Origin: CAWUKT01 sp964352215
GTDB lineage: Bacteria; Bacteroidota; Bacteroidia; J057; JADKCL01
DNA length: 64,000 nt
Direction: 5' to 3'
NCBI GenBank assembly: GCA_964352215.1
Contig: CAYGRE010000012.1
Coordinates: 1 to 64,000 of the forward strand
Shown here: piece after piece, positions 26,301 to 35,754 of the stretch
How positions within the stretch are numbered: the stretch's first letter is position 1
Layout of the letters: every line of letters begins with the position of its first letter
Translations under genes and position numbers: made by a program
The notes under the pieces: model-generated
What the model was told of the DNA's origin: nothing
Databases searched by the model: none
What the model saw: only the letters and a program-made list of their open reading frames with translations

Positions 26301-26912
26301 ATGCCTATGACTTCGCTAAAGTCCATCCAGGGAATCGACATCTATCTGCTTGACCAATTCCTGAAAGGTCGGTTGATCAAAGGGATGAAAGTCTTTGACG
26401 CGGGTTGTGGTTATGGGCGAAATATCAGGTGGTTGATTTCGGAAGGTCACCATGTCACGGCAATGGATGCCAACCCTGAGCCGATTGCGCATTTGTGTGC
26501 TGAATTTCCAGAATCCAGAGACCGGTTCTTCGTTGACCGGATTGAAAACCTATCGTTGGAACAGCAGTTTGACTTCGTGATCTGCAATGCGGTTCTGCAC
26601 TTTGCCGGTGGGCATGCGCATTTTGAAACCATGTTTTGCCGTTTGGTGGAACTCCTGAACCCCGGCGGGATCCTGTTCATTCGCATGACTTCCTCCATTG
26701 GGTTGGAAGATATCATTGGGCTGGAAGACAAGGTCGGAAATGGGAACGAAGGGGTATATGTTTTGCCGGATGGTTCCACCCGTTATCTGTTGACCCGCCC
26801 CAAAGTCGATGCTCTTAGCAAACAATATGGGTTGGATTTGGTCGAGCCGGTTAAGACCGTATTTGTAGATGGGCTTCGGAGCATGACCACTTTGGTGTTT
26901 TCACCTAAGTGA
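26301..26912 (+). CDS. Class I SAM-dependent methyltransferase
   Basis: A 203-residue Rossmann methyltransferase. Motif I VFDAGCGYGRN is at about residues 31-41, and the acidic ribose contact DAN is at the end of strand 2. Motif IV reads FDFVICNAVLHFA, and LLNPGGILFIRM is the post-motif strand. The UbiE/TehB-like look suggests a small-molecule substrate. Follows the NTF2-like gene by 3 bases. The stop codon is followed immediately by a 44-bp repeat array. A start at the third residue (ATG at 26307) is also possible. Confidence 0.85.
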   Translation: MPMTSLKSIQGIDIYLLDQFLKGRLIKGMKVFDAGCGYGRNIRWLISEGHHVTAMDANPEPIAHLCAEFPESRDRFFVDRIENLSLEQQFDFVICNAVLHFAGGHAHFETMFCRLVELLNPGGILFIRMTSSIGLEDIIGLEDKVGNGNEGVYVLPDGSTRYLLTRPKVDALSKQYGLDLVEPVKTVFVDGLRSMTTLVFSPK

Positions 26913-27158
26913 CGGTACTGGGTTTCAATTGAGAAGCCTCCACCTTTCACAATTGAAGGTCCTGGGTTTCAATCGCGAGGCCTCCACCTTTCACAATTGA
27001 AGGTGCTGGGTTTCAATAGCGAGGCCTACCCCTTTCACAATTGACGGTCCTGGGTTTCAATCGCGAGGCCTGCACCCTTCTCAATTGACGGTCCTGGGTT
27101 TCAATCGCGAGGCCTGCACCCTTCTCAATTGAAAGTTCCCCCCTTCTCAATTGAAACC
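26913..27158. repeat. Array of five 44-bp tandem repeats bounded by 16-bp inverted repeats
   Basis: Units start at 26914, 26958, 27002, 27046 and 27090, exactly 44 bases apart, with consensus GGTCCTGGGTTTCAATCGCG followed by AGGCCTGCACCCTTCTCAAT and TGAC. A partial sixth copy ends near 27158. The array starts at the base after the methyltransferase stop. GGTTTCAATTGAGAAG at 26921-26936 and its exact reverse complement at 27143-27158 enclose it. Units differ by point changes scattered through their length, so there are no spacers and this is not CRISPR. Confidence 0.92.
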
Positions 27159-27485
27159 AGTTAGCCTCACGGCTGAAGGTTCAGGTCAATGCGACTGAAT
27201 GGATATGACTTCCTTTTTGTGGGTGGGTTTGGTCTCAATTGGGAGCGTTTTTCCTCCCCAGAGAGGGCAATATTCCATTCATTTTTACCCAAATATTTTC
27301 CCGATTTTTGGCATATCTGCCTGTTATTCAGGGGTTTATTTTTCAAAAAGGCCCCCGAAATTTCGCGCAGCATTTATTTTTGAGCCTCCATTTATTTTTT
27401 ATTTCATTCCTTTGAGACATTGCCAACGAGGTCCAACGCGACCCTCCGGTAGCAATGCAGTAGAACTGATAAACCATATTAAACC
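27159..27485. other. AT-rich gap after the 44-bp array
   Basis: No gene supported. A TATTTTTG at 27375-27382 matches the Bacteroidota -7 box, but there is no TTG/TTTG at the right distance upstream, so promoter activity for the gene at 27486 is only possible. Confidence 0.4.
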
Positions 27486-28064
27486 ATGAGTAACATTACG
27501 AGAATTGACAACCCCTTTACCCAAGCTGATTTTGACGATGCGATGGCCGCATTGGATTTGCTTGGGCAGACATTGGATGAAAGCAAGGGCTTGAGCCCCC
27601 GCGCCAAATCCCGCCTCTTCCGGATGGGGAAGGCCAATCTGGGCTTTGTGGAAGCAGCAAGCCGGTCACTGAAAGCGATGCCAAATGTAAGGCCGGCCTA
27701 TATTGATCCGGAGGAATTCGAAAAGGATGTAATGCTGATCAGGAATTCCAAGGCGCTGCGCTTGAAATTGCTGGAGATCGCCAGTAGAATGGAAGACACC
27801 GAGATTCTGGTGGGAGACCATGCTTTCAGGTCATCCCTGGCTATTTACGGGGTTGTCCAATCTGCTTTCCGAACTGGTTTTGCCGGAGCCGAGCCTTACT
27901 ATCAGGAGATGAAGGAAAGATGGCCGTCGACTGCGAAAGCAGGAAAGGATGAGGACGAAGGGAACGAAAAGATGGATGTAGAAACGAACACCGACAAAAC
28001 CGAGATAGCTATGGAAGCTAGTTCTGAAGGACAACCGTTTTCCGCTTCACCCCAAACACCTTGA
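27486..28064 (+). CDS. Conserved Bacteroidota hypothetical protein, helical
   Basis: A 192-residue soluble, mostly helical protein. The core (about residues 38-150) has blocks LSPRAKSRLFRMGKANLGFV, YIDPEEFEKD and the late GDHAFRSSLAIYGVVQSAFR. It resembles a widespread, uncharacterised Bacteroidota family with the pattern LxxMGxKxxxFVxxA and LxGSEAYxAALxFYxxVK; I recall no assigned function. The C-terminal 40 residues are acidic and disordered. It starts 3 bases upstream of a T9SS propeller gene and is probably cotranscribed with it. Confidence 0.72.
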   Translation: MSNITRIDNPFTQADFDDAMAALDLLGQTLDESKGLSPRAKSRLFRMGKANLGFVEAASRSLKAMPNVRPAYIDPEEFEKDVMLIRNSKALRLKLLEIASRMEDTEILVGDHAFRSSLAIYGVVQSAFRTGFAGAEPYYQEMKERWPSTAKAGKDEDEGNEKMDVETNTDKTEIAMEASSEGQPFSASPQTP

Positions 28065-28067
28065 AAC

Positions 28068-29636
28068 ATGAAAAATCGATCCGTTCTAATTCACTGTAAC
28101 AATTCCCCTGTGTTCCCTATGGTTCTGAGATCAGAGAAAGAACGCCTGAGGAATGGTGTGAAATTCACCATTGCCCTATTCAGTTTCCTCGCCTTTTTCT
28201 CAGCGATTCAGGCCCAAGGGATTATTTCCCCTACCTGGACGAAAATCGATACCAGTGACCACGAGACTTCCGAAGCCTGGGGAGTAGATGTGGATGCTGC
28301 CGGCCATGTTTATTGGGTGGTGAGCAGCAATCAGCTGAACCAGGGATTGGACATAAGCTGTTACAAATTTGACAATACTGGCGCCCCCCTCTGGCTCGCG
28401 CCTATGGTGTACGGTGGCCCCGGCACCCAACACGCTTATGTATGCAATGCAAGCGATACCGCCCTGTACATCGGAGGAAGAGAGTGCCCATTTTTCCTGC
28501 TTTCCTGTGATATGTTGCTGCTGAAAGTCGATAAAAGTAACGGGAATATCATCTGGGACAAGCGGAACAATTATTCCGCGAACGGATACGACGAGGTCGA
28601 CGGGTTGGAGATTCTTCCCGACGGAATCTACTGTGGGGGGTGGAGCCAGGAATTGCTGTCCACGATTTACCGGAGCGACATCGGACTGTGGAAGCTGGAT
28701 TTCAATGGCAATACCCAATGGACGAATTACCTTGGAATTGATTCTACGGCAGAGCACCAGGACGGTCATTTTGTAGTTGATGGGAACCAAATCTTTGCGG
28801 CTGGTTTGTGGGGAGGAACGGGATGGGCGAATTCGTACAATGGCCATGCGTTTTTGGGGAAGTTCAGCAAGGCGGATGGCAGTCTGGTTGATTCCACCCT
28901 CTTTGGCACCCAATCCAGTGTCCCTGGTGACATTGAAAATGCTTTGGGCATGACTTCTGACGGCACCTATTTGTATGTCACCGGTTACACTACCCCGGTC
29001 AGTGTATTTGATTGGCAATTGTTTGTGGCGAAGTATGATAAAAATCTGAACCAGCTTTGGTACACAGATTGGGGCGGTACGGGTTCTGAATCTGCGAGGG
29101 GGATCAAAGTGGTGGGCGACAAAATCTATGTAGCCGGCCTTACAGAATCGGACAGCCTGATGTCAGGTGGAGAGCGGGATGGGCTGTTGCTCACCCTCGA
29201 TACCGCTGGAAATGTGTTGTCCTATCAGACTTATGGCGGCCCGGAGATGGAGTCTTTTCAGGACATCGCTGTTCACAACAATATGATCTACCTCACCGGG
29301 AGGATTGAAGATCCGGCTGATACAACGAAACGAAAGTCCCTTTTGCTTGCGGTTGCGGATAGTACCTTGACGATTGCAGAAGAGGTAGATGCCATCGTCA
29401 ACGCCTTTGTCATATTCCCGAATCCAGCGCTGGGCAGGGCCAGGATCAGGTTTCAGCGTCCGGTACATGAAGCCGGCACCCTCCGGGTATTTGATATGGC
29501 AGGAGTTGAGGTCAGCAATCAGCACTTTGGGTCGGATACGGAGGAAGTGCTGTTGGAATTCAAAGGTTCAGGGCTCTTCATGGTTGAGTTGACATTTTCC
29601 GATTACAGGACGGTGCGGAGTGTGATGAATCGGTGA
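28068..29636 (+). CDS. T9SS-sorted beta-propeller protein
   Basis: A 522-residue secreted protein. The hydrophobic signal segment (VKFTIALFSFLAFFSAIQAQ) lies at about residues 32-51, so the ATG at 28119 (residue 18) may be the true start. The body has several repeats of the type WGVDVDAAGHVYWVV, YIGGRECP, IYVAGLTESD, YLTGRIEDP, as in SBBP/delta-60-like propellers. The last 85 residues form a T9SS tail (FVIFPNPALGRARI, then LRVFDMAGVEV and a final GLFMVELTF). A surface or released protein is inferred. Starts 3 bases after the upstream hypothetical gene. Confidence 0.8.
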   Translation: MKNRSVLIHCNNSPVFPMVLRSEKERLRNGVKFTIALFSFLAFFSAIQAQGIISPTWTKIDTSDHETSEAWGVDVDAAGHVYWVVSSNQLNQGLDISCYKFDNTGAPLWLAPMVYGGPGTQHAYVCNASDTALYIGGRECPFFLLSCDMLLLKVDKSNGNIIWDKRNNYSANGYDEVDGLEILPDGIYCGGWSQELLSTIYRSDIGLWKLDFNGNTQWTNYLGIDSTAEHQDGHFVVDGNQIFAAGLWGGTGWANSYNGHAFLGKFSKADGSLVDSTLFGTQSSVPGDIENALGMTSDGTYLYVTGYTTPVSVFDWQLFVAKYDKNLNQLWYTDWGGTGSESARGIKVVGDKIYVAGLTESDSLMSGGERDGLLLTLDTAGNVLSYQTYGGPEMESFQDIAVHNNMIYLTGRIEDPADTTKRKSLLLAVADSTLTIAEEVDAIVNAFVIFPNPALGRARIRFQRPVHEAGTLRVFDMAGVEVSNQHFGSDTEEVLLEFKGSGLFMVELTFSDYRTVRSVMNR

Positions 29637-29778
29637 TTTTGGGGGATACTGGATCTTGACAAAACCCGTTGCTTTTCGATATGTTAAGGTGTATCAATTT
29701 GTAAAAGAACAGGTATTGACCACCTGTTTCTTTATTGGCCTGCGATCCCTAATTTTATTGCATTATCCCAATAACTCT

Positions 29779-32247
29779 ATGAATTCACTTCTCCGATTTC
29801 CTGCCCTTTTCCCCTTAACGCTGATTTCACTGTTGTTTTTTTCATCCTGTCAAGACAACTCTAACCAGTCCGGGCCTACTGATACCGGTCAGGCACCACT
29901 CACTGTGGGCCTGTTCTCTCCCATTCAATTGGAGCCGGACTCAACGGTGGTTCCGATGACCGATTACTTCCCGGGAGGTGAATGGCCGGACGAGATCATG
30001 CATACGATGGCGCTGGAAATGGTGACGGACGCGGATAAGAAGAGTTTGATTTTTAAAGAAACAGGGGTTGAGGTGCCGACCCTATCGGTGCTCACCCTGA
30101 AATTCGGGAATGCCCGGTATGATATTCTCATGAAAGCCTCCCGTAAAGTGCGGCATACTTTTAGTTATTCCGAATCAGCTACTGTTGAGGACAAAGCATT
30201 GGCCTATGAGGAGGCTTTGGCTGAAGACGAGGGAGAGGCCGAGGACCAAACCCAAACCGCTAAAAAAGTCCAGATCGCAGGGGAAATGACCAACTGGAAT
30301 CCTGAGAATGGGAATATGGTCAACAACAATGGGACCTGGGAGCTGGAAATGTTGCTCAATCCGGGTGCCTACCAGTACCAAATTGTTGTGGATGGAGAAT
30401 GGATACTCGACCCGGCCAATCCGGTTCAGGTTCCCAATGGGATCGGTGGCATCAATTCACAGGTGACGGTTGGGGGAGGGGACAAGGGCCCTGCTCCAGA
30501 ATTTGAAATCGAAGAGGAAGGGGTTGTCAATGCCCTGAGCTTTACCGGAGAGGTCCCTGAATTGTATATTTTCTGGGGAAACCAAGGGGTGGAGCATTCG
30601 ATTCAGGGTAGCAAGGTCAAATTCGAACTTCCTGAAAAGGCCAAGGGGGTAGAGCGTAGTTATTTGAGAATTTATTTGGCCCAGGGACGTTCGGTGATTG
30701 ATTATCTGTTCCCGCTTACCAAGGGCCTCCTGGTCCGCGAAACCGATCAATTGATCGCTTCCGACCAGCACCAGAATATCCTCTACTTCATGTTGGTGGA
30801 TCGCTTCTTCAACGGAGACGAAAGCAACGATGCTCCGCTGGATGACGAACGGGTATTGCCCCCGGCTAACTACCACGGTGGCGATCTCGCCGGTGTCAAG
30901 GCCAAACTGGAATCCGGTTATTTCAAAGATTTGGGCATCAATACCCTCTGGATTTCCCCGCTCAACCAGAATCCCGAGGGAGCATACCAGGAATATCCCG
31001 AGCCCCGCCGCTGGTTTTCCGGCTACCATGGGTATTGGCCGGTTTCGTCGAGCCGGGTCGATCACCGCTTTGGCTCCAACCAGGAACTCAAGGCACTTGT
31101 CGATGCTGCCCACGGACGCAACACCAAGGTCATTCTGGATTTCGTCGCCAACCATGTCCACGAAGAACACCCCCTCATTAAAAACAATCCTACCTGGAAG
31201 ACCGAGCTCGATCTGCCGGATGGGACCAAGAATATCCGCATCTGGGATGAACAACGTCTGACCACCTGGTTTGATGATTTTCTCCCCAGTCTGGACTTCA
31301 GCAATCCTGAGGTGATCGAAACCCAGGTTGACTCGGCGCTTTTCTGGCTCAAGGAGTTCAACCTCGACGGATTCCGCCACGACGCTACCAAGCACATCCC
31401 GCTGGCTTTCTGGCGCCGCCTCCAGCAGCGTACCAAATTGGAAGTGGATCGCCCCCTCTTCCAGATCGGTGAGACTTTTGGCAGCCGTGAGTTGATCGGA
31501 AGCTATGTCGGTACCGGTATGTTGGATGGGCAATTTGATTTCAACCTTTATTTTGACCTGCGCAATGTGCTTACTTCTGACAATCCCAAAGCCGAAGATC
31601 TGGTCAATAGCCTTGATGCAAGTCTGAGCGCTTACGGGTACCATTCGCTGATGGGCAATGTCAGCGGGAACCATGACATGCCGCGGTTCATCGCTTATGC
31701 TGGCAAGGACCTCGGCCCCGACGACGATGCCAAAGAAGTCGGCTGGCAGAGGAAAGTCGGAGTCAAGGACCCGGTCGGCTACCGGAAACTGGAACAATTG
31801 CACGCCTTTTTGATGATCGCTCCCGGAATTCCCGTGGTCTATTACGGGGATGAGATCGGCATGAGCGGGGCCAATGATCCCGACAACCGTCGGGACATGC
31901 GCTTCGATAACCTGAGCGAGGACGAGGCCGCAGTGAAGAATACCGTCAAGACCCTGACCACCTACCGGAGGAATATGATGGCCCTCAATTACGGGCAAAC
32001 GACCGCTTTTGCTGCGGATGAGAAGGCCTTTGTCATGGTGCGGGAGTACCTCGGCGAAGCGGTGATCCTGGTCATCAATTTGTCTGATGAGGACCGGAGC
32101 ATCGTGGTTGAAGACGGCACCCGTAACTTACCCGATGTTCAGAATGAATTGGGAGGAGCTGATTTCGTGGTTGATCCGGCTGACAATACAAGGAAGGTGG
32201 AGGTGAAGGGGAATGGGTTCCTGGTATTGGGGGGCAGGGTGCAGTAG
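29779..32247 (+). CDS. Alpha-amylase family (GH13) lipoprotein with CBM48-like domain
   Basis: An 822-residue lipoprotein. The ATG at 29779 begins the signal peptide, with lipobox FFSSC; the in-frame TTG at 29656 is rejected. Residues about 162-235 are a CBM48/AMPK-type glycogen-binding module (QIAGEMTNWNPENG, YQYQIVVDGEWILDP). The GH13 barrel follows, with region I DFVANHVH, nucleophile D535 in GFRHDATK, acid/base E565 in IGETFG and transition-state D633 in GNHDMP, so it is predicted active on alpha-glucans. Being a lipoprotein, it probably acts at the outer membrane on maltodextrins. No sus-type transporter is beside it. A short repeat begins at its stop codon. Confidence 0.9.
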   Translation: MNSLLRFPALFPLTLISLLFFSSCQDNSNQSGPTDTGQAPLTVGLFSPIQLEPDSTVVPMTDYFPGGEWPDEIMHTMALEMVTDADKKSLIFKETGVEVPTLSVLTLKFGNARYDILMKASRKVRHTFSYSESATVEDKALAYEEALAEDEGEAEDQTQTAKKVQIAGEMTNWNPENGNMVNNNGTWELEMLLNPGAYQYQIVVDGEWILDPANPVQVPNGIGGINSQVTVGGGDKGPAPEFEIEEEGVVNALSFTGEVPELYIFWGNQGVEHSIQGSKVKFELPEKAKGVERSYLRIYLAQGRSVIDYLFPLTKGLLVRETDQLIASDQHQNILYFMLVDRFFNGDESNDAPLDDERVLPPANYHGGDLAGVKAKLESGYFKDLGINTLWISPLNQNPEGAYQEYPEPRRWFSGYHGYWPVSSSRVDHRFGSNQELKALVDAAHGRNTKVILDFVANHVHEEHPLIKNNPTWKTELDLPDGTKNIRIWDEQRLTTWFDDFLPSLDFSNPEVIETQVDSALFWLKEFNLDGFRHDATKHIPLAFWRRLQQRTKLEVDRPLFQIGETFGSRELIGSYVGTGMLDGQFDFNLYFDLRNVLTSDNPKAEDLVNSLDASLSAYGYHSLMGNVSGNHDMPRFIAYAGKDLGPDDDAKEVGWQRKVGVKDPVGYRKLEQLHAFLMIAPGIPVVYYGDEIGMSGANDPDNRRDMRFDNLSEDEAAVKNTVKTLTTYRRNMMALNYGQTTAFAADEKAFVMVREYLGEAVILVINLSDEDRSIVVEDGTRNLPDVQNELGGADFVVDPADNTRKVEVKGNGFLVLGGRVQ

Positions 32248-32248
32248 A

Positions 32249-32306
32249 TCAGTTCTGAGTTCGGAGTTCGAATGAACCAGTTCTGAATTGGTGGTACAGG
32301 GTTCGG
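32249..32306. repeat. Two degenerate repeat units after the amylase stop
   Basis: CAGTTCTGA occurs at 32250-32258 and 32278-32286, each followed by (G/A)TT and later by GTTCG. The copies are imperfect. They resemble the other stop-codon-adjacent repeats in this window but are weaker. Confidence 0.4.
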
Positions 32307-32315
32307 GGAATCCGC

Positions 32316-32678
32316 TCAGCGGGTTTTCAGGAATCCGAGCATCCCAAGAATCCCGGCAGCCAACAACAGGAGGTATAAGCCTATCTGCGGCGAGGCCATT
32401 TCCAGGCGAAAGGCTGTTTTGAGGTGGTTAAGCGCCAGAGTGAGAAGCAAAACCGACATCAGCATGGCGACACGTTTGGCAAGTGGGAAATTCAGGAAAT
32501 GTAACCCTGCTCTTAAACCAATCAATACCAGTACCCAAACACCGGGATTGCCCAGGGTGCCATTGAAGCCACTGAGGGTCGCGATCTCATTGCCGGACCA
32601 GGGCAGAAAACAGGCCGTAATCCCGAGGACGAGACCTAAGCCAAGAAGGATGTACGATGCTTGACGGGAAATGTGCAT
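32316..32678 (-). CDS. Small four-helix membrane protein
   Basis: A 120-residue protein starting at the ATG at 32678; the longer frame to 32807 adds a non-hydrophobic stretch and is rejected. About four hydrophobic helices: YILLGLGLVLGITACFLPW, VWVLVLIGLRAGLHFL, VAMLMSVLLLTLALNHL and IGLYLLLLAAGILGMLGF. No family recognised. Inner membrane predicted. Convergent with the amylase and divergent from the lipoprotein gene at 32828. Confidence 0.65.
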   Translation of the reverse strand: MHISRQASYILLGLGLVLGITACFLPWSGNEIATLSGFNGTLGNPGVWVLVLIGLRAGLHFLNFPLAKRVAMLMSVLLLTLALNHLKTAFRLEMASPQIGLYLLLLAAGILGMLGFLKTR

Positions 32679-32827
32679 GCTTATTTGAAGATATGAAAAT
32701 TGCGCCTCTGATTCTCTGATCGGAAGAGAATTAAAATTCATCCTGAACTTAAAATCATTCTTTAACTTAGGAAACCAGACTCCAATCCGTCTCTCTGTGC
32801 AAATCAAAACGGGTTTATCTACGCCAA

Positions 32828-34261
32828 ATGACTACCCTTTTTCCATATAAGTTTCGTCCGGCCTCCCATTGGGCAGCGGCATTTTTACTCATCTTCTTTT
32901 TCCAGGCTTGTTCTGGTGGGGAAGGTGCGAACGCTGGAACAGCAACCAATCCAGCCAATTCCGGGGACACCCTCACCGCTTCTGCCCCAAAGGAAGCACT
33001 TACCTCGGGCCAGGTCTATGCGAATTTCACCCTCCGCAACGATCCGACCAAGCAGGTGACCCTCTACCTACCCAAAGCCCACGATGGCGCAACCCCGATC
33101 CCACTGCTTTTAGGATTTGATTCGCATGCCCGCGGGGAGATGGTAATCGACAAATATAAATCCCTGGCTGAGCGGGAAGGTTTTGCCCTGGCAGTGTCCA
33201 ATGATTCTAAAAATGGCTTGCAACCTCAGTTGAGTCTCCAGATCGCAAATACCACCCTCGACGATCTGAAAGTACGCTTGAATGTTGATCCCAAGCGGAT
33301 ATATCTGACAGGTTTTTCCGGCGGAGCCAGGGTCGCGGCATTGACAGCCCAGAACCGAAACGACATTGCCGGGGTGATCGGTTGCGCAGCAGGGTACCAA
33401 CCCGACATGCAGGGCCAGAACTTCTCTTATTATGGGATCGTCGGGGTAGAAGATTTTAATTTCCTTGAACTGATGAGCCTGGACCGGGTGTTGGAATCAT
33501 TGGCTCCACCCTACCGCATTCAGACCTGGGGCGGTGGGCATGCCTGGCCGGAAGAACCGATCATGGCCGAGGCCTGGGAATGGATGGAATTCAGGGCGAT
33601 GGCTTATGGAACTGCGCCAAAGGATTCGACCCGGATCGAGGCATTGCGCACCGAATTGCAAAAAGAGATTGACCGGTGTAAGGGGGCAGACTGTTACGAA
33701 TTGAATAAATTGCTCTATTCTTATCTGCGGGAATTGGAAGATGTGGAGGGATTGAAAGCTGAGATCAAGCGCTTGGCCGGTGAAAAAGCATACCAGGATG
33801 AACGGGCCGGGATGCTGGCACTGGAAGCAAAGGAGATGGAATTGCGGGAGAAATGCCAGCACGACATTGGTGTAATGGACCTTGGGTATTGGCAAACCGA
33901 AGTTTCACGCATGACCAAGGCGGGAAAACCTGAAACGGATGAGGGTTGGATGAACCGGCGCATCCTTGGGTTTATGAGCCTGGTGGCTTATTCCTACTCC
34001 AACCAATCTCTGGGCATGAATGACCTCCCCAACGCCGAGAAATACATTGGGATTTATGAACTGGTCGATCCTCCCAACAGCGAGCACGCCTATTTCAAAG
34101 CAAAGCTAAGGGTACGACAGGGCCGACTAAATGAGGCGATACCTGCGCTTCAACAAGCGGTCGCTTTGGGGTTTGAGGACCGGGCAAGGATAGAAGCTGA
34201 TCCGGATTTTACCGGATTGCGGGGTGATCCTGTTTACCAAGGTTTGCTGGGGCAGATTTGA
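32828..34261 (+). CDS. Lipoprotein with esterase-like alpha/beta-hydrolase domain and helical repeat tail
   Basis: A 477-residue lipoprotein (lipobox FFFQAC, Cys28). Residues about 60-260 resemble a PHB-depolymerase/esterase-type alpha/beta hydrolase: the nucleophile elbow LTGFSGGARVA with Ser164, GVEDFNF as the likely acid region, and WGGGHAWPEEP with His238. Residues about 270-477 form a helical tail with TPR-like pattern (AKLRVRQGRLNEAIPALQQA) ending at DPVYQGLLG. The fusion of the two parts is unusual. Substrate unknown. No operon partner; P450 follows after 72 bases. Confidence 0.75.
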   Translation: MTTLFPYKFRPASHWAAAFLLIFFFQACSGGEGANAGTATNPANSGDTLTASAPKEALTSGQVYANFTLRNDPTKQVTLYLPKAHDGATPIPLLLGFDSHARGEMVIDKYKSLAEREGFALAVSNDSKNGLQPQLSLQIANTTLDDLKVRLNVDPKRIYLTGFSGGARVAALTAQNRNDIAGVIGCAAGYQPDMQGQNFSYYGIVGVEDFNFLELMSLDRVLESLAPPYRIQTWGGGHAWPEEPIMAEAWEWMEFRAMAYGTAPKDSTRIEALRTELQKEIDRCKGADCYELNKLLYSYLRELEDVEGLKAEIKRLAGEKAYQDERAGMLALEAKEMELREKCQHDIGVMDLGYWQTEVSRMTKAGKPETDEGWMNRRILGFMSLVAYSYSNQSLGMNDLPNAEKYIGIYELVDPPNSEHAYFKAKLRVRQGRLNEAIPALQQAVALGFEDRARIEADPDFTGLRGDPVYQGLLGQI

Positions 34262-34333
34262 TTCGCTCAGGGGATTTGGAAAAAGTCATATTTTGAAATT
34301 TGTAGGAGCAGTGTCCAGGCCTTAACTTTCATT

Positions 34334-35686
34334 ATGGATCCAATCGTCACCAAGCCCCCCTTACCGCCGGAGGTAGAAGGCACCCTAATATTTTCCAAGA
34401 TGATCCCAGCATTCCGAAGTCTGAAAGGATTTCTGGAGAAGCATGCGGATGAAAAGGGGCCGATTTATTATGCCTGGATGCGGACCATGGGATTGACCAT
34501 TCTCACCGACCCTGAATACGTGAAGTATGTGTTGGTGGACAACCAAAGAAACTACGTGAAAAGCTTTGGTTACGAGGTGTTGGCATTGTTTCTGGGGCAG
34601 GGTTTATTGACCAGTGATGGTGATTTCTGGCTTCGTCAGCGCCGGCTTGCCCAGCCCGCATTTCACCGCCGCCGCCTCGCCAGTCTGGCCCGCTACATGA
34701 TTGAAGAGACTGAGGACCTGGTCAAGGAGTGGGAAGAGCGGGAAGCGCATCATGACTCTTTCGATATGTTGGTCGAAATGATGGAGTTGACCATGAAGAT
34801 CGTGGCCCGTTCGCTCTTTTCTGCCAACGTCAGTTCCGAGATCGATACCATTTCCCATAACCTGGAACGCCTCAATAAATTTGCCATGCGCCGGATACAG
34901 GCGCCGCTGCGGATGCCGATGTGGGTTCCCAATCTCCGCAACCTCGTCTTCCGGCAAACCACCCAGGAGTTGGACGAAGTATTGTACCGGATCATCGAAG
35001 ACCGGAGGAAGAATGAAAATCCACCCGACGACCTGCTGTCCATGCTGATGGAGGCGATGGACGAAGATACAGGGGAGGGGATGACCAATAAGCAGCTGCG
35101 GGACGAATGCATGACGATTTTCGTGGCCGGGCACGAGACCACCGCGGTAAGTATGACCTGGCTTTGGTACCTCTTGTCCCAGCATCCGGAGGTGATGGAA
35201 AAGCTCAAAGTAGAGTTGAAGGAGGTTCTGGATGGACGCACACCACAACTCGAAGACTTGCCCAACCTCCGCTATACCCGCATGGTGATCGATGAAACAC
35301 TGCGGATGTATCCTCCGGGCTGGGTGATCGGTCGGCGGGCTATCGAGGACGATGTCATTGGCGGTTACCACGTCCCTAAAGAGACGAATGTCTTGCTCTT
35401 CACCCATTACATCCACCGCCGGCCAGACCTCTGGGACCGTCCCAATGACTTTTGGCCGGAGCGATGGGAAACCGAAAAGGTAAAGAGCCTTCACAAAATG
35501 GCCTATATCCCCTTTGGCGGTGGCCCTCGTCTCTGTATCGGGAACAATTTTGCTTTGATGGAAATGACCTTCATCGTTGCCATCCTTGCCCAACGATTCA
35601 ACCCAAAGTTTGTGGCAGAAGTACACCCGGACGTAACGCCATTGATCACCTTGCGGCCCAAAACGAAGGTAGAGATGGCCCTTTAA
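34334..35686 (+). CDS. Cytochrome P450
   Basis: A 450-residue P450. The oxygen-activating helix I reads AGHETTAVSMTW (about 263-274). The ExxR motif is in DETLRMYP (about 320). The heme-binding loop is FGGGPRLCIGN with the cysteine ligand at residue 401. No membrane anchor, so it is soluble and would need ferredoxin or another reductase; none is encoded nearby. The class resembles bacterial CYPs related to fatty-acid or terpene hydroxylases, but the substrate is unknown. The lysoplasmalogenase-like gene follows after 68 bases. Confidence 0.95.
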   Translation: MDPIVTKPPLPPEVEGTLIFSKMIPAFRSLKGFLEKHADEKGPIYYAWMRTMGLTILTDPEYVKYVLVDNQRNYVKSFGYEVLALFLGQGLLTSDGDFWLRQRRLAQPAFHRRRLASLARYMIEETEDLVKEWEEREAHHDSFDMLVEMMELTMKIVARSLFSANVSSEIDTISHNLERLNKFAMRRIQAPLRMPMWVPNLRNLVFRQTTQELDEVLYRIIEDRRKNENPPDDLLSMLMEAMDEDTGEGMTNKQLRDECMTIFVAGHETTAVSMTWLWYLLSQHPEVMEKLKVELKEVLDGRTPQLEDLPNLRYTRMVIDETLRMYPPGWVIGRRAIEDDVIGGYHVPKETNVLLFTHYIHRRPDLWDRPNDFWPERWETEKVKSLHKMAYIPFGGGPRLCIGNNFALMEMTFIVAILAQRFNPKFVAEVHPDVTPLITLRPKTKVEMAL

Positions 35687-35754
35687 GAAGGGTAATATTG
35701 GTTTTTGCAATTGCTTACCATGGGCATTAACAGGAGAGAGAATAGCCCTTTAAC

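Noticed and set aside
26913..27158. CRISPR array
   Set aside because: The period is exact, but the whole 44-bp unit is conserved with scattered changes. There are no variable spacers and no cas genes.
26921..27158. Insertion-sequence ends from the 16-bp inverted repeats
   Set aside because: Only 238 bases lie between them, with no transposase or target-site duplication; the inverted repeats resemble parts of the array unit itself.
27375..27382. Promoter from TATTTTTG before the 27486 gene
   Set aside because: It matches the -7 consensus, but there is no TTG or TTTG at the required 19-21 bases upstream.
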